Assembly (NCBI GenBank): GCA_946548065.1
Contig: CAMNPM010000017.1
Span: forward strand, 1-49,036
Source of the DNA: an uncultured Prevotella sp.
Lineage (GTDB): Bacteria; Bacteroidota; Bacteroidia; Bacteroidales; Bacteroidaceae
DNA length: 49,036 nucleotides
Direction of reading: 5' to 3'
Of the stretch, positions 26,216 through 34,097 are shown piece by piece. The notes under the pieces are model-generated. The model had not been told where the DNA came from. It was given only the letters and a program-made list of their open reading frames with translations, and did no database searches. The position numbers and the translations under genes are program-made. How positions within the stretch are numbered: position 1 is the first letter of the stretch; the number at the start of each line of letters is the position of its first letter.

Positions 26216-28207
26216 ATGATAGACAGGGCTACGGTAGATAAGATCATGGAGGCCACGAACATCGTGGATGTGGTGGGCGAGTTTGTTACCCTCCGTAAGG
26301 CGGGGGTTAACTATAAGGGTCTGTGTCCGTTTCATGACGACAAGACACCGTCGTTCATGGTGTCGCCCGCGCGGCAGATTTGCAAATGCTTTGCCTGCGG
26401 TGAGGGCGGCAATGCGGTGAACTTTCTGATGAAGCATGAGCAGATAACCTATCCCGAGGCCCTGCGGTGGCTGGCCAAGAAGTATAATATTGAGATACAG
26501 GAGCGCGAGCTGTCGGATGAGGAGAAGAAACAGCAGAGCGACCGTGAGTCGATGCTGGTGGTGAACGAATGGGCTTGCCAGTACTTCCACACGATACTGG
26601 GCAACGATGTCGACGGTATGGCCATTGGCAAGCAGTATTTCCGGAGTCGTGGCATCCGCGACGATATCATGGAGAAGTTCCAGCTGGGCTTTGCCCTGAA
26701 CAAGCGCGATGCCCTAGCTCAGGAGGCTCGCAGGAAGGGCTTCAAGGATGAGTTTCTGGTGAAGACGGGGCTGTGCTATGAGAGGAAGGTGGAAGGAGGT
26801 GAGGACCAGGAGGGCGGCCGGACTGTGCTGATGGACCGCTTTGCGGGCCGTGTCATCTTCCCCTGGCTGAACGTCAGCGGCAGGGTGGTGGCCTTCGGAG
26901 GCAGAAAGCTGGATGCCGCCACCAAGGGTGTACAGCAGAAATACGTGAACTCGCCCGACTCGGAGGTGTACCACAAGGAGCGCGAGCTCTATGGCATCTA
27001 TCAGGCCAAGAAGGCTATTGCGAAGGAGGACTGCGTGTATATGGTGGAGGGCTATACGGACGTGATAGCCATGCACCAGTGCGGGCTGGAGAACGTGGTG
27101 GCCAACTCCGGAACGGCGCTCTCGATGCATCAGGTGAAGCTGTTGCATCGCTTTACGGAGAACATCGTGCTGCTGTATGATGGCGACGAGGCAGGTATCC
27201 ATGCTGCCATGCGTGGTACGGACATGCTGCTGCAGGAGGGTATGAACATCAAGGTGCTGGTGCTGCCCGACGGCGACGACCCTGACTCGTTCAGCCGCAA
27301 ACACACCGCCGGGCAGTTCAAGGAGTATATCGAGAAGAACCAGACGGACTTCATCGAGTTCAAGACCAATCTCCTGCTGAAGGGTGTCACCGATCCGCAG
27401 AAGCGCTCGGAAGCCATCGGTAACATTCTGAAGAGCGTGTCGATGATCCCTAACGAACTGAAGCGCACGACCTATATCTCCATCTGTGCCCATCGGTTCC
27501 AGGTGCGCGAGGATGCCCTGGTGTCGACGGTGAATAAATACATAGTCCGCGAGAAGGAGGAGCGACAGAAGGAGCGCGACAGGGAGCAGGGGCTGCAAAC
27601 CAATGGCGGACAGCAGGCTGAGGCTGAACCGGCAGAACCCATCGGCCTGCATACGGCCCTTGAACAGACCACGGAGGTGGAAAGGCTGCTGGTGCAGAAT
27701 ATTATCCGATATGGCAACGAGGTTATCTTCACCGACCTGGAGACGGAGGACGGCGCACTGATAGATATGAATGTGGCTCAGTATGTGGACTTCGACCTGG
27801 GACAAGACGGTCTGACGTTCTCCAATGAGCTGTACAACCGCATCCTGCAAGAGGCGGTGGAGCACTCGTCTGACGGGCAGTTCAAGGCGGAGTACTACTT
27901 TATGCACCACAGCGATCCGGAGGTGAGCCGGCTGGCGGCCCAGCTGGGCATCGACAACCACCAGCTGAGCAAGAGCTTTGCCAAGGAACCCGAAACTGCT
28001 GAACTGCGGCAACGCATGCAGCACCTGATACTGGACTTCAGGATGGACATCGTGAACCAGCATCTGAAGGATGTGCAGCGGCAGCTGAGCGAGATGGGGA
28101 GCCGCTACGAGCCGGCGAAACTGAAAGAGCTGATGGAGCAGTACCGTCAGACCCAAGAGCTGCGTAATGCGCTGGCCAAGCGTCGAGGGTCGGACGTACT
28201 AATATAG
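26216..28207 (+). CDS. dnaG: DNA primase
   Basis: DnaG makes RNA primers at the replication fork. The 663-residue protein has an N-terminal CHC2 zinc ribbon (C37, H40, C58, C61 in 'LCPFHDD...CKCFACGEGG'). The catalytic core and TOPRIM domain follow, with 'VYMVEGYTDVIAMHQCG' and 'VLLYDGDEAG'. The C-terminal helical part would bind the replicative helicase. A low-complexity KERDRE-rich stretch near residue 450 links the two. The ATG at 26216 is about 36 bases after the -7 element. The cardiolipin synthase gene follows after 14 bases. Confidence 0.97.
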   Translation: MIDRATVDKIMEATNIVDVVGEFVTLRKAGVNYKGLCPFHDDKTPSFMVSPARQICKCFACGEGGNAVNFLMKHEQITYPEALRWLAKKYNIEIQERELSDEEKKQQSDRESMLVVNEWACQYFHTILGNDVDGMAIGKQYFRSRGIRDDIMEKFQLGFALNKRDALAQEARRKGFKDEFLVKTGLCYERKVEGGEDQEGGRTVLMDRFAGRVIFPWLNVSGRVVAFGGRKLDAATKGVQQKYVNSPDSEVYHKERELYGIYQAKKAIAKEDCVYMVEGYTDVIAMHQCGLENVVANSGTALSMHQVKLLHRFTENIVLLYDGDEAGIHAAMRGTDMLLQEGMNIKVLVLPDGDDPDSFSRKHTAGQFKEYIEKNQTDFIEFKTNLLLKGVTDPQKRSEAIGNILKSVSMIPNELKRTTYISICAHRFQVREDALVSTVNKYIVREKEERQKERDREQGLQTNGGQQAEAEPAEPIGLHTALEQTTEVERLLVQNIIRYGNEVIFTDLETEDGALIDMNVAQYVDFDLGQDGLTFSNELYNRILQEAVEHSSDGQFKAEYYFMHHSDPEVSRLAAQLGIDNHQLSKSFAKEPETAELRQRMQHLILDFRMDIVNQHLKDVQRQLSEMGSRYEPAKLKELMEQYRQTQELRNALAKRRGSDVLI

Positions 28208-28221
28208 TAGAGAGTAAGGGT

Positions 28222-29670
28222 ATGGGCGGAATGTTTTATATGCTTGGGGTAGTCCTGCTGTGGGTGACGATAGCGTTTGCCGTGATCCACGTAGTTTTGG
28301 ACAACCGGCAGCCGGCCAAGACTATGGCCTGGGTGCTGGTGATGGTGTTCCTGCCCGTGGCAGGATTGTTGCTCTACTTGTTCTTCGGCCTGAACCAGCG
28401 CCGCGAACGGTTGGTGGAACAACGCTCGCTGGACCAGTTGTCGAAACGTTCGATGCTCAGCTTCGTGGAACAGCAGAACCTGCATATACCTGAGTCGTAC
28501 GAGCAGATGGTGGAGTTGTTCATCAACCAGAATCAGTCGCTGCCATTCAAGGACAATAGCGTAGAGATCATGACCAGCGGCTACGACTTCATCCCGGTGC
28601 TTCTGAAAGATATAGCCAGCGCCCGCCACCATATCCATATCGACATCTATATCTTCGAGGACGATGCGCTGGGCAATCTGGTGGCCGATGCCTTGATTGC
28701 CAAGGCACGTGAGGGGGTGAAGGTGCGTATTGTTTTCGATGACGTGGGCTGTTGGAAGGTGGATAGTGCTTTTTTTGAGCGGATGCGCGAGGAGGGTATA
28801 GAGATCCATTCGTTCCTGCCGGTGCACTTCCCTCAGTTCACCAGCAAAGCCAACTATCGCAACCACCGCAAGATAGTTGTCATAGACGGCAAGGTGGGCT
28901 ATGTGGGAGGCATGAACATCGCTTTGCGATATGTGAAAGGCATCAGCCTGGGAGCGAAGGGAGGAAACAGACTGCCCTGGCGCGACACGATGCTGCGGCT
29001 GCAGGGGGGCATTGTCTACTCGCTGCAACGAGCGTTCCTGGTCGACTGGTATTTCGTTGACCGTACGCTGATTACCGACCGGGTGTACTATCCTGCCCTG
29101 ACAAACGGGGTGGGAAACAACTGTCTTGCCCAGATGGTTACCAGCGGTCCTTCGATGCCTTACCCTGAGATTATGCAGGGATATGTACGTGCCATCACGG
29201 CCGCCAGGCGCTACGTTTATATGGAGACGCCCTATTTCCTGCCCAACGAGCCCGTGCTCTTCGCCCTGAAGACGGCCACAATGGCAGGCGTCGACGTGTG
29301 TGTGCTCTGTCCGAGACGCTCAGATGCCCGTTTTACGGAGTGGGCTTCGCGCAGCTATCTGCGCGAGTTGAGCGAGGCTGGCGCCCGAGTGTATTTGTAT
29401 GAAACGGGGTTTCTGCACTCGAAGGTCATGATAGTCGACGATGCCATTACCACCTGTGGCTCGACCAATCTGGATTTCCGCTCCTTTGAGAACAACTTCG
29501 AGTCGAACGTCTTTATTTATGATGAGGGTACGGCTCTCCGCATGAAGGAGATCTTCATGGATGACCTTTCGCAGAGTACGCTTCTGGATGATGTGGAGGA
29601 CTGGGTGCGTCCGAAGTTTATGCATCGCTTGTGGGAGAGCGTGACGCGCCTTCTGTCTCCGCTGCTCTAA
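28222..29670 (+). CDS. cls: Cardiolipin synthase
   Basis: A phospholipase D-type enzyme that joins two phosphatidylglycerols into cardiolipin at the inner membrane. The 482 residues start with two hydrophobic helices ('MLGVVLLWVTIAFAVIHVVL', 'MAWVLVMVFLPVAGLLLYLF'), then carry two HKD motifs: 'NHRKIVVIDGKVGYVGGMN' near residue 213 and 'HSKVMIVDDAITTCGSTN' near residue 399. Cotranscription with dnaG is suggested by the 14-base gap. The 3' end is nine bases from the convergent rsmD gene. Confidence 0.94.
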   Translation: MGGMFYMLGVVLLWVTIAFAVIHVVLDNRQPAKTMAWVLVMVFLPVAGLLLYLFFGLNQRRERLVEQRSLDQLSKRSMLSFVEQQNLHIPESYEQMVELFINQNQSLPFKDNSVEIMTSGYDFIPVLLKDIASARHHIHIDIYIFEDDALGNLVADALIAKAREGVKVRIVFDDVGCWKVDSAFFERMREEGIEIHSFLPVHFPQFTSKANYRNHRKIVVIDGKVGYVGGMNIALRYVKGISLGAKGGNRLPWRDTMLRLQGGIVYSLQRAFLVDWYFVDRTLITDRVYYPALTNGVGNNCLAQMVTSGPSMPYPEIMQGYVRAITAARRYVYMETPYFLPNEPVLFALKTATMAGVDVCVLCPRRSDARFTEWASRSYLRELSEAGARVYLYETGFLHSKVMIVDDAITTCGSTNLDFRSFENNFESNVFIYDEGTALRMKEIFMDDLSQSTLLDDVEDWVRPKFMHRLWESVTRLLSPLL

Positions 29671-29679
29671 CCTGTCGTA

Positions 29680-30249
29680 TCAGCGAAAGATGGAGAAATT
29701 GACACTGCCGTACTGGCGGTGCTCTATGAAGTGTGGGTGCAGGGAGAAGTCATAGTCCTTGCCGTGCTCCAGCACCATGATGCCATCGGGACGAAGGAGT
29801 CCTTTCTCCATAATGATGTCAGGAATCTGAGCCAGTTCCTTGAGGGCGTAGGGCGGGTCGGCAAAGATAAAGTCGAACTGCTGTCGGCAGGACTTCAGGA
29901 ATCGGAACACATCGCCCCTGACGGGTATGGCTGCCGGTTCGTCTCCCTCTGAGGGTGCGGCATTGCTGTGGCTGTTGGCGGTGAGCTTTTTGAGGCATTC
30001 CTGTATGAAGCGGTGGTGATCGCGGTCCAGCTCTACGCTCACTACGCGCCTGCATCCTCGGGAGAGCAGTTCCAGCGTGATGCTCCCCGTGCCAGAGAAG
30101 AGGTCGAGCGCTTCTGCGTCGTCAAAGTCGACATACTGGATGAGCACATTGAAGATGTTCTCCTTTGCAAAGTCTGTGGTGGGACGTGCCTTGAAGGTGC
30201 GCGGAATGTCGAAGTGGCGTCCTTTGTATTTTCCGGTAATGATTCTCAT
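29680..30249 (-). CDS. rsmD: 16S rRNA (guanine(966)-N(2))-methyltransferase RsmD
   Basis: A 189-residue SAM-dependent methyltransferase that modifies G966 of 16S rRNA. It has 'MRIITGKYKGRHFDIP' at the start, 'TTDFAKENIFNVLIQY', the SAM-binding 'ALDLFSGTGSITLELLSRG', and the catalytic 'FIFADPPYA'. Residues near 105-120 ('NAAPSEGDEPAA') form an insert relative to the family and coincide with a small palindrome-bearing repeat (29937-29972). The start ATG overlaps the stop of the DUF3822 gene by four bases. Confidence 0.93.
   Translation of the reverse strand: MRIITGKYKGRHFDIPRTFKARPTTDFAKENIFNVLIQYVDFDDAEALDLFSGTGSITLELLSRGCRRVVSVELDRDHHRFIQECLKKLTANSHSNAAPSEGDEPAAIPVRGDVFRFLKSCRQQFDFIFADPPYALKELAQIPDIIMEKGLLRPDGIMVLEHGKDYDFSLHPHFIEHRQYGSVNFSIFR
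29937..29972. repeat. Small palindromic element inside rsmD
   Basis: GTCTCCCTCTGAGGGTGCGG contains the dyad CCCTC-TGA-GGG and shares a GAGGGAGAC core with the repeat in the kinase gene. It codes for an insert in the protein without breaking the frame. The relation to the other copies is by eye. Confidence 0.4.
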
Positions 30250-31025
30250 AGGCCTTTCAGATAGTAAAGCATCAAGTCGTAGGGCATATCGGTGATTTGC
30301 GTCACCTGGGCGCGGTTGAACTCTCCTGATGGATTGCTTGGCAGTACGCGCTTGATGAAGGTTCTGGCTTTCTGGATGAGAGTGTCGCGCTCAGGCATGT
30401 CGCCAGCCAGATGCAGCTCGTCTTCACGAGCCTCCAGGCCGAGCTGCTTCCATACAGAGAGCAGGTAGTAGAGGGCATCGTCGGCCTGGGTGACGGCAAA
30501 GGAGTTGCAGAACTTGAATCGGTTCTGTCCGAACGCAAAGACTTCGAGCCGCTGGTCGTGGAAATAGCCGAACAGCTTTTGTGCCTTTCCTGTGAAGTTC
30601 TTCTGGTAGGCATGGCTCCAGATGGGTACGTTAGCGGGTATGGTGCGCAGGTGTTCAAAGTGGTCGCGAACAACCTGATAGAGGTCTTTCTGGATGGCGA
30701 AGACCAGCGTGGCGTTCAGGTCGGGCAGCACATAGTGCATGACAACCTCCGGCTTTTGCTGGGTGCAGGCATGATGATAGAGCATCTCCTGTTGGTCTTC
30801 CTGAAACAAGTTGGTGGGTATGGTCAGCACGGGTGTGTCGACGAGCAGAGTGGCCCGGTCGTACACGTTGTCTAGCAGCGGCAGGGTGCGAAGTGCCTCG
30901 CGCATATTGGCAGCCATGGAGATGCTGTTCTTCACGGCATAGGGGGTGAAGACAACCTTGCTCTCCTGGGGTGTGGAGAACGACAGGCTGTGCTGACTGA
31001 TACGTATGATGAGTCGCTGGTTCAT
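30246..31025 (-). CDS. DUF3822 family protein
   Basis: A 259-residue protein of a Bacteroidetes-specific family of unknown function that is commonly found next to rsmD. It has no signal peptide or membrane helix. Long helical stretches and conserved tryptophan/histidine patches ('PIWSHAYQKNF', 'LFGYFHDQRLEVFAF') suggest an actin/ASKHA-like fold described for the family, but that is only a family-level recollection. The ATG at 31025 is fixed by a four-base overlap (ATGA) with the stop of a 29-residue upstream frame. The stop overlaps rsmD in the same way. Confidence 0.85.
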   Translation of the reverse strand: MNQRLIIRISQHSLSFSTPQESKVVFTPYAVKNSISMAANMREALRTLPLLDNVYDRATLLVDTPVLTIPTNLFQEDQQEMLYHHACTQQKPEVVMHYVLPDLNATLVFAIQKDLYQVVRDHFEHLRTIPANVPIWSHAYQKNFTGKAQKLFGYFHDQRLEVFAFGQNRFKFCNSFAVTQADDALYYLLSVWKQLGLEAREDELHLAGDMPERDTLIQKARTFIKRVLPSNPSGEFNRAQVTQITDMPYDLMLYYLKGL

Positions 31026-31111
31026 TGTTCTAATATGCTCAGCACGCACAGTGCAGCGAGGAGCGCACTGACAAGTGCCAAAATGATGTTTGTCTTCTGG
31101 ATGTTAGTCAT
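31022..31111 (-). CDS. 29-residue single-helix membrane peptide
   Basis: ATG at 31111 opens MTNIQKTNIILALVSALLAA, followed by LCVLSILEQ and a TGA that overlaps the DUF3822 start codon (ATGA). The peptide is one hydrophobic helix (about residues 9-26) with a short basic N terminus, so it probably sits in the inner membrane. It lies ten bases after a consensus promoter (TTTG-N19-TAACTTTG), so the mRNA would be almost leaderless. Its place at the head of the DUF3822-rsmD operon and the coupling argue that it is a real gene. No family is recognised. Confidence 0.65.
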   Translation of the reverse strand: MTNIQKTNIILALVSALLAALCVLSILEQ

Positions 31112-31120
31112 TTCTGTGTG

Positions 31121-31151
31121 CAAAGTTACGATTTAGCGGCAACAAAACAAA
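31121..31151 (-). promoter_or_regulatory. Promoter of the small peptide-DUF3822-rsmD operon
   Basis: On the minus strand TTTG (31151-31148), 19 bases, TAACTTTG (31128-31121). The first ATG is at 31111, so the expected transcription start is only a few bases before it. Confidence 0.75.
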
Positions 31152-31285
31152 GAAAATCTTTCTTTTTTTGTATCTTTCCTCTATAAATGGAGGACAAATT
31201 GCCCCGCAGAGGTAACGATCTCCGCGCAATCCGTTCCTGTATGCACATGAATCCCTAAAAAATTAGACCTCAAATATACAAAATA

Positions 31286-31417
31286 AATGTGACTTAGAGC
31301 ACGGAAATGATTAGGAATGGGCGTATGTGAGCCTTGATTTGTAACTTTTCGGGGCAATTTGTTCACATTTTTATCTCGACTGGCTTAAAATCTCGGAAAT
31401 TTTATCTAAATTTGCAG
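31286..31417 (+). repeat. 132-bp promoter-carrying element, copy A (upstream of mutS2)
   Basis: This segment, from AATGTGACTTAGAGCAC to TAAATTTGCAG, recurs on the opposite strand at 48739-48870 in front of the RecD-like gene. By eye there are only four mismatches. Its end contains the -7 element of mutS2. A 13-base piece of it (CGGGGCAATTTGT, 31350-31362) is also present inverted at 31194-31206. The rest of the gap 31152-31285 holds no gene I can support. Confidence 0.9.
31407..31414 (+). promoter_or_regulatory. -7 element of mutS2, inside repeat copy A
   Basis: TAAATTTG matches the Bacteroidetes -7 consensus and ends four bases before the mutS2 ATG at 31419. The transcript would be leaderless or nearly so. 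Confidence 0.6.
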
Positions 31418-31418
31418 C

Positions 31419-34028
31419 ATGATTTACCCTAAGAACTTTGAATCGAAAATAGGTTTTGACGAAATACGCAGACTTCTGAAGGAGCAATGCTTGAGTACGC
31501 TGGGGCGTGAGAAGGTTGACCAAGTGGGCTTCTCCGACGATGCCGCTATGGTGAACGAATGGCTGGAGCAGGTGCGCGAACTGCGCCGTATGGAGCAAGC
31601 TCAGGAGAAGCCTGAGATGAACTTCTTCTTCGACGTGCGCGAGTCGGTGGCACGTATCCGTCTGGAGAACACCCATCTGGAGGAGGACGAGCTGTGGGAT
31701 CTGAGACGGTCGCTGGAAACGATAGGAAAAATCGTGAGCTTTCTGAACAAGCCTGAGGATGCGGAGAGAGAGGATTCCGAACCCCGGTACGCCTACCCCG
31801 CCCTGCACAGGCTGGCTGCTGAAGTAGGGACGTTTCCTGCCATGATAAGAAGGATTGACTCTATTCTGGACAAGTTTGGCAAAATCAAGGACTCTGCCTC
31901 GATGAACCTGGCCGGCATCCGTCACGACATGGAGCAGACGGCAGGTTCTATATCGCGCACTCTGTATACTATTCTGCATTCAGCCCAGCGCGAGGGTCTG
32001 GTAGCACAGGACGTGGCTCCCACGATGCGCGACGGTCGGCTGATGATACCGGTGGCTCCAGGACTGAAGCGCAAGATCAACGGTATAGTACACGACGAGT
32101 CGGCCACAGGCAAGACTGTGTTCATAGAGCCAGCCGAGGTGGTGGAGGCCAACAATAAGGTGCGCGAGCTGGAGGCTGCCGAGCGAAGGGAAATCATACG
32201 CATACTGACCGTATTCAGCGACGAGCTGCGCCCTCACGTGCAAGAGGTGCTTGAGTCGTACCGATTCCTAGCCGAGATAGACCTGATACAGTCGAAGGCG
32301 AGGATGGCCGAGCAGATGCAAGCTTTCGAACCAGATGTGAAAGCCGAACCCCATATCGACTGGATCAGGGCCATCCACCCGCTGCTGGAGCGTTCGCTCA
32401 AGAGGCAGGACAAGAAGGTGGTACCCTTGGACATCAGATTGGAATGGAGTGGTGAAGACAGTGAGGGCATAAGGAAGGATCGTGGCAGGCTGTTGATTAT
32501 CAGTGGTCCGAACGCGGGAGGCAAATCTGTGTGCCTGAAGACTGTGGGGCTGCTTCAATATATGTTGCAATGCGGCCTGAGCATCCCCATTGGAGAACGC
32601 TCTACATGTGGTGTCTTTGAGAACATCATGATAGACATTGGCGACGAGCAGTCGATAGCCGACGACCTGTCGACCTACTCCAGTCACCTTCTGAACATGA
32701 AGAACATGATGAAGCAAGCCGACAGCAAGACGCTGCTGCTGATTGACGAGTTCGGAGGCGGTACGGAGCCCGCTATTGGCGGAGCCATTGCCGAAGCCGT
32801 GCTGAAGCAGTTCTGGAAGAAAGAGGCCTTTGGCATCATCACCACCCACTACCAGAACCTGAAGCACTTTGCCGAGGACCATCCTGGTGTGGTGAACGGT
32901 GCCATGCTCTACGACCGCCACGAGATGCAGGCCCTGTTCCAGCTCAGCATCGGACAGCCCGGCTCGAGCTTCGCCATTGAGATAGCCCGCAAGACGGGCA
33001 TACCTGAGGAGGTGATCAACGACGCGTCGGAGATAGTAGGATCGGACTACATACAGAGCGACAAGTACCTGCAGGACATTGTGCGCGACAAGCGCTATTG
33101 GGAGGGCAAGCGGCAGACCATACACCAGCACGAGAAGCGACTGGCAGCCAGCGGTGAACGTCTGGATGCCAGCATCGAAGAGATAGAACGCGAGCGCAAG
33201 GCCATTCTGCGCCGTGCCCAGGAGCAGGCCGAGGAGCTGCTGCGCCAGGCTAACCAGAAGATAGAGAACACCATCCGTGAAATCAAGGAGGCTCAGGCAG
33301 AGAAGGAGCACACCCGACTGGTGCGCGAGGAACTGCAACAGTTCCGCGAGCAGGTGGTGCAGGACGACACACGCGGACTGATGAGCGAGGAGGACTTTGC
33401 CAAGAAGCTGCGCCAGATGGAGGAGCGCAAGGCCCGTAAAGCCAAGCGCAAGGACGAGAAGACCAAGGCAGAGCAGAGCACCGCTGCCCGACTGAACGCA
33501 GCAGCCAAAGCCGTAGCCGACCCTGCAGCCATTGTGGTAGGCTCTACGGTTCGCATGAAAGGTCTGAGCACCATCGGCAAGGTGGAGAGCATACAGGGCA
33601 AGCAGGCTACGGTGGTGTTCGGTGGCATCAGGACAAAGGTGAAGCTGGAACAACTGGAGCGGGCTACCTCCCCCAGCCCCTCCAAGGGAGTGGAGCAAGG
33701 TGAGAATGCAGTCAACCGGCATGCCCACCTGGCCATCCAAACCTCAAAGATGACTCGTGCCACCATTGAGGACCGCAAGCATAACTTCCATCAGGACATT
33801 GACGTGAGAGGGATGCGTGGCGACGAGGCGGTGGATGCCGTGATGCACTTCATCGACGATGCCATCCTGATGGGAATGTCAAGAGTACGCATCCTGCACG
33901 GTACGGGTACCGGCATCCTTCGACAACTCATCCGCCAATATCTGAACACCGTGCCTAACGTAAAAAAAGCCAAGGACGAGCACGTGCAGTTTGGCGGAGC
34001 TGGCATCACAGTGGTGGACCTGGATTAG
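31419..34028 (+). CDS. mutS2: MutS2 family endonuclease/ATPase
   Basis: MutS2 acts on branched DNA or collided ribosomes rather than mismatches. The 869 residues hold the MutS-like lever and ATPase: Walker A 'ISGPNAGGKSVCLKTVG' near residue 362, 'STYSSHLLNMKNMMKQ', and Walker B 'LLIDEFGGGTEP'. A long coiled coil and a KOW-like segment ('VVGSTVRMKGLSTIGKVESI') follow, then the C-terminal Smr nuclease domain 'DIDVRGMRGDEAVDAVMHFI' with 'RILHGTGTGILRQLIRQYL'. Between KOW-like and Smr parts, 'TSPSPSKGVEQGENAV' is encoded by a dispersed repeat. The ATG lies directly after the promoter. Confidence 0.96.
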   Translation: MIYPKNFESKIGFDEIRRLLKEQCLSTLGREKVDQVGFSDDAAMVNEWLEQVRELRRMEQAQEKPEMNFFFDVRESVARIRLENTHLEEDELWDLRRSLETIGKIVSFLNKPEDAEREDSEPRYAYPALHRLAAEVGTFPAMIRRIDSILDKFGKIKDSASMNLAGIRHDMEQTAGSISRTLYTILHSAQREGLVAQDVAPTMRDGRLMIPVAPGLKRKINGIVHDESATGKTVFIEPAEVVEANNKVRELEAAERREIIRILTVFSDELRPHVQEVLESYRFLAEIDLIQSKARMAEQMQAFEPDVKAEPHIDWIRAIHPLLERSLKRQDKKVVPLDIRLEWSGEDSEGIRKDRGRLLIISGPNAGGKSVCLKTVGLLQYMLQCGLSIPIGERSTCGVFENIMIDIGDEQSIADDLSTYSSHLLNMKNMMKQADSKTLLLIDEFGGGTEPAIGGAIAEAVLKQFWKKEAFGIITTHYQNLKHFAEDHPGVVNGAMLYDRHEMQALFQLSIGQPGSSFAIEIARKTGIPEEVINDASEIVGSDYIQSDKYLQDIVRDKRYWEGKRQTIHQHEKRLAASGERLDASIEEIERERKAILRRAQEQAEELLRQANQKIENTIREIKEAQAEKEHTRLVREELQQFREQVVQDDTRGLMSEEDFAKKLRQMEERKARKAKRKDEKTKAEQSTAARLNAAAKAVADPAAIVVGSTVRMKGLSTIGKVESIQGKQATVVFGGIRTKVKLEQLERATSPSPSKGVEQGENAVNRHAHLAIQTSKMTRATIEDRKHNFHQDIDVRGMRGDEAVDAVMHFIDDAILMGMSRVRILHGTGTGILRQLIRQYLNTVPNVKKAKDEHVQFGGAGITVVDLD
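33663..33704. repeat. Palindromic repeat inserted in frame in mutS2
   Basis: CTACCTCCCCCAGCCCCTCC then AAGGGAGTGGAG resembles the reverse complement of the kinase repeat (CCTCACCCCGG...CTCTCCAAAGGAGAG). It encodes a serine/proline-rich stretch in the linker before the Smr domain. Confidence 0.6.
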
Positions 34029-34097
34029 CCACACACAACCGCACACACGGTGGTCGACCAGGATTAACCACACACAACCGTGCAGACGGTGGTCGCT
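34022..34097. repeat. 39-bp tandem repeat between convergent mutS2 and tamL
   Basis: GGATTAGCCACACACAACCG... at 34022-34060 repeats as GGATTAACCACACACAACCG... at 34061-34097. The last bases of mutS2 itself (GTGGTGGACCTGGATTAG) resemble the unit, so the array seems to have grown from the gene end. The second unit contains ACCGT-GCAG-ACGGT, a possible small terminator stem. Confidence 0.75.

Noticed and set aside
26714..28156. 480-codon open frame on the minus strand
   Set aside because: Antisense to dnaG; histidine/leucine-rich text typical of a mirror frame.
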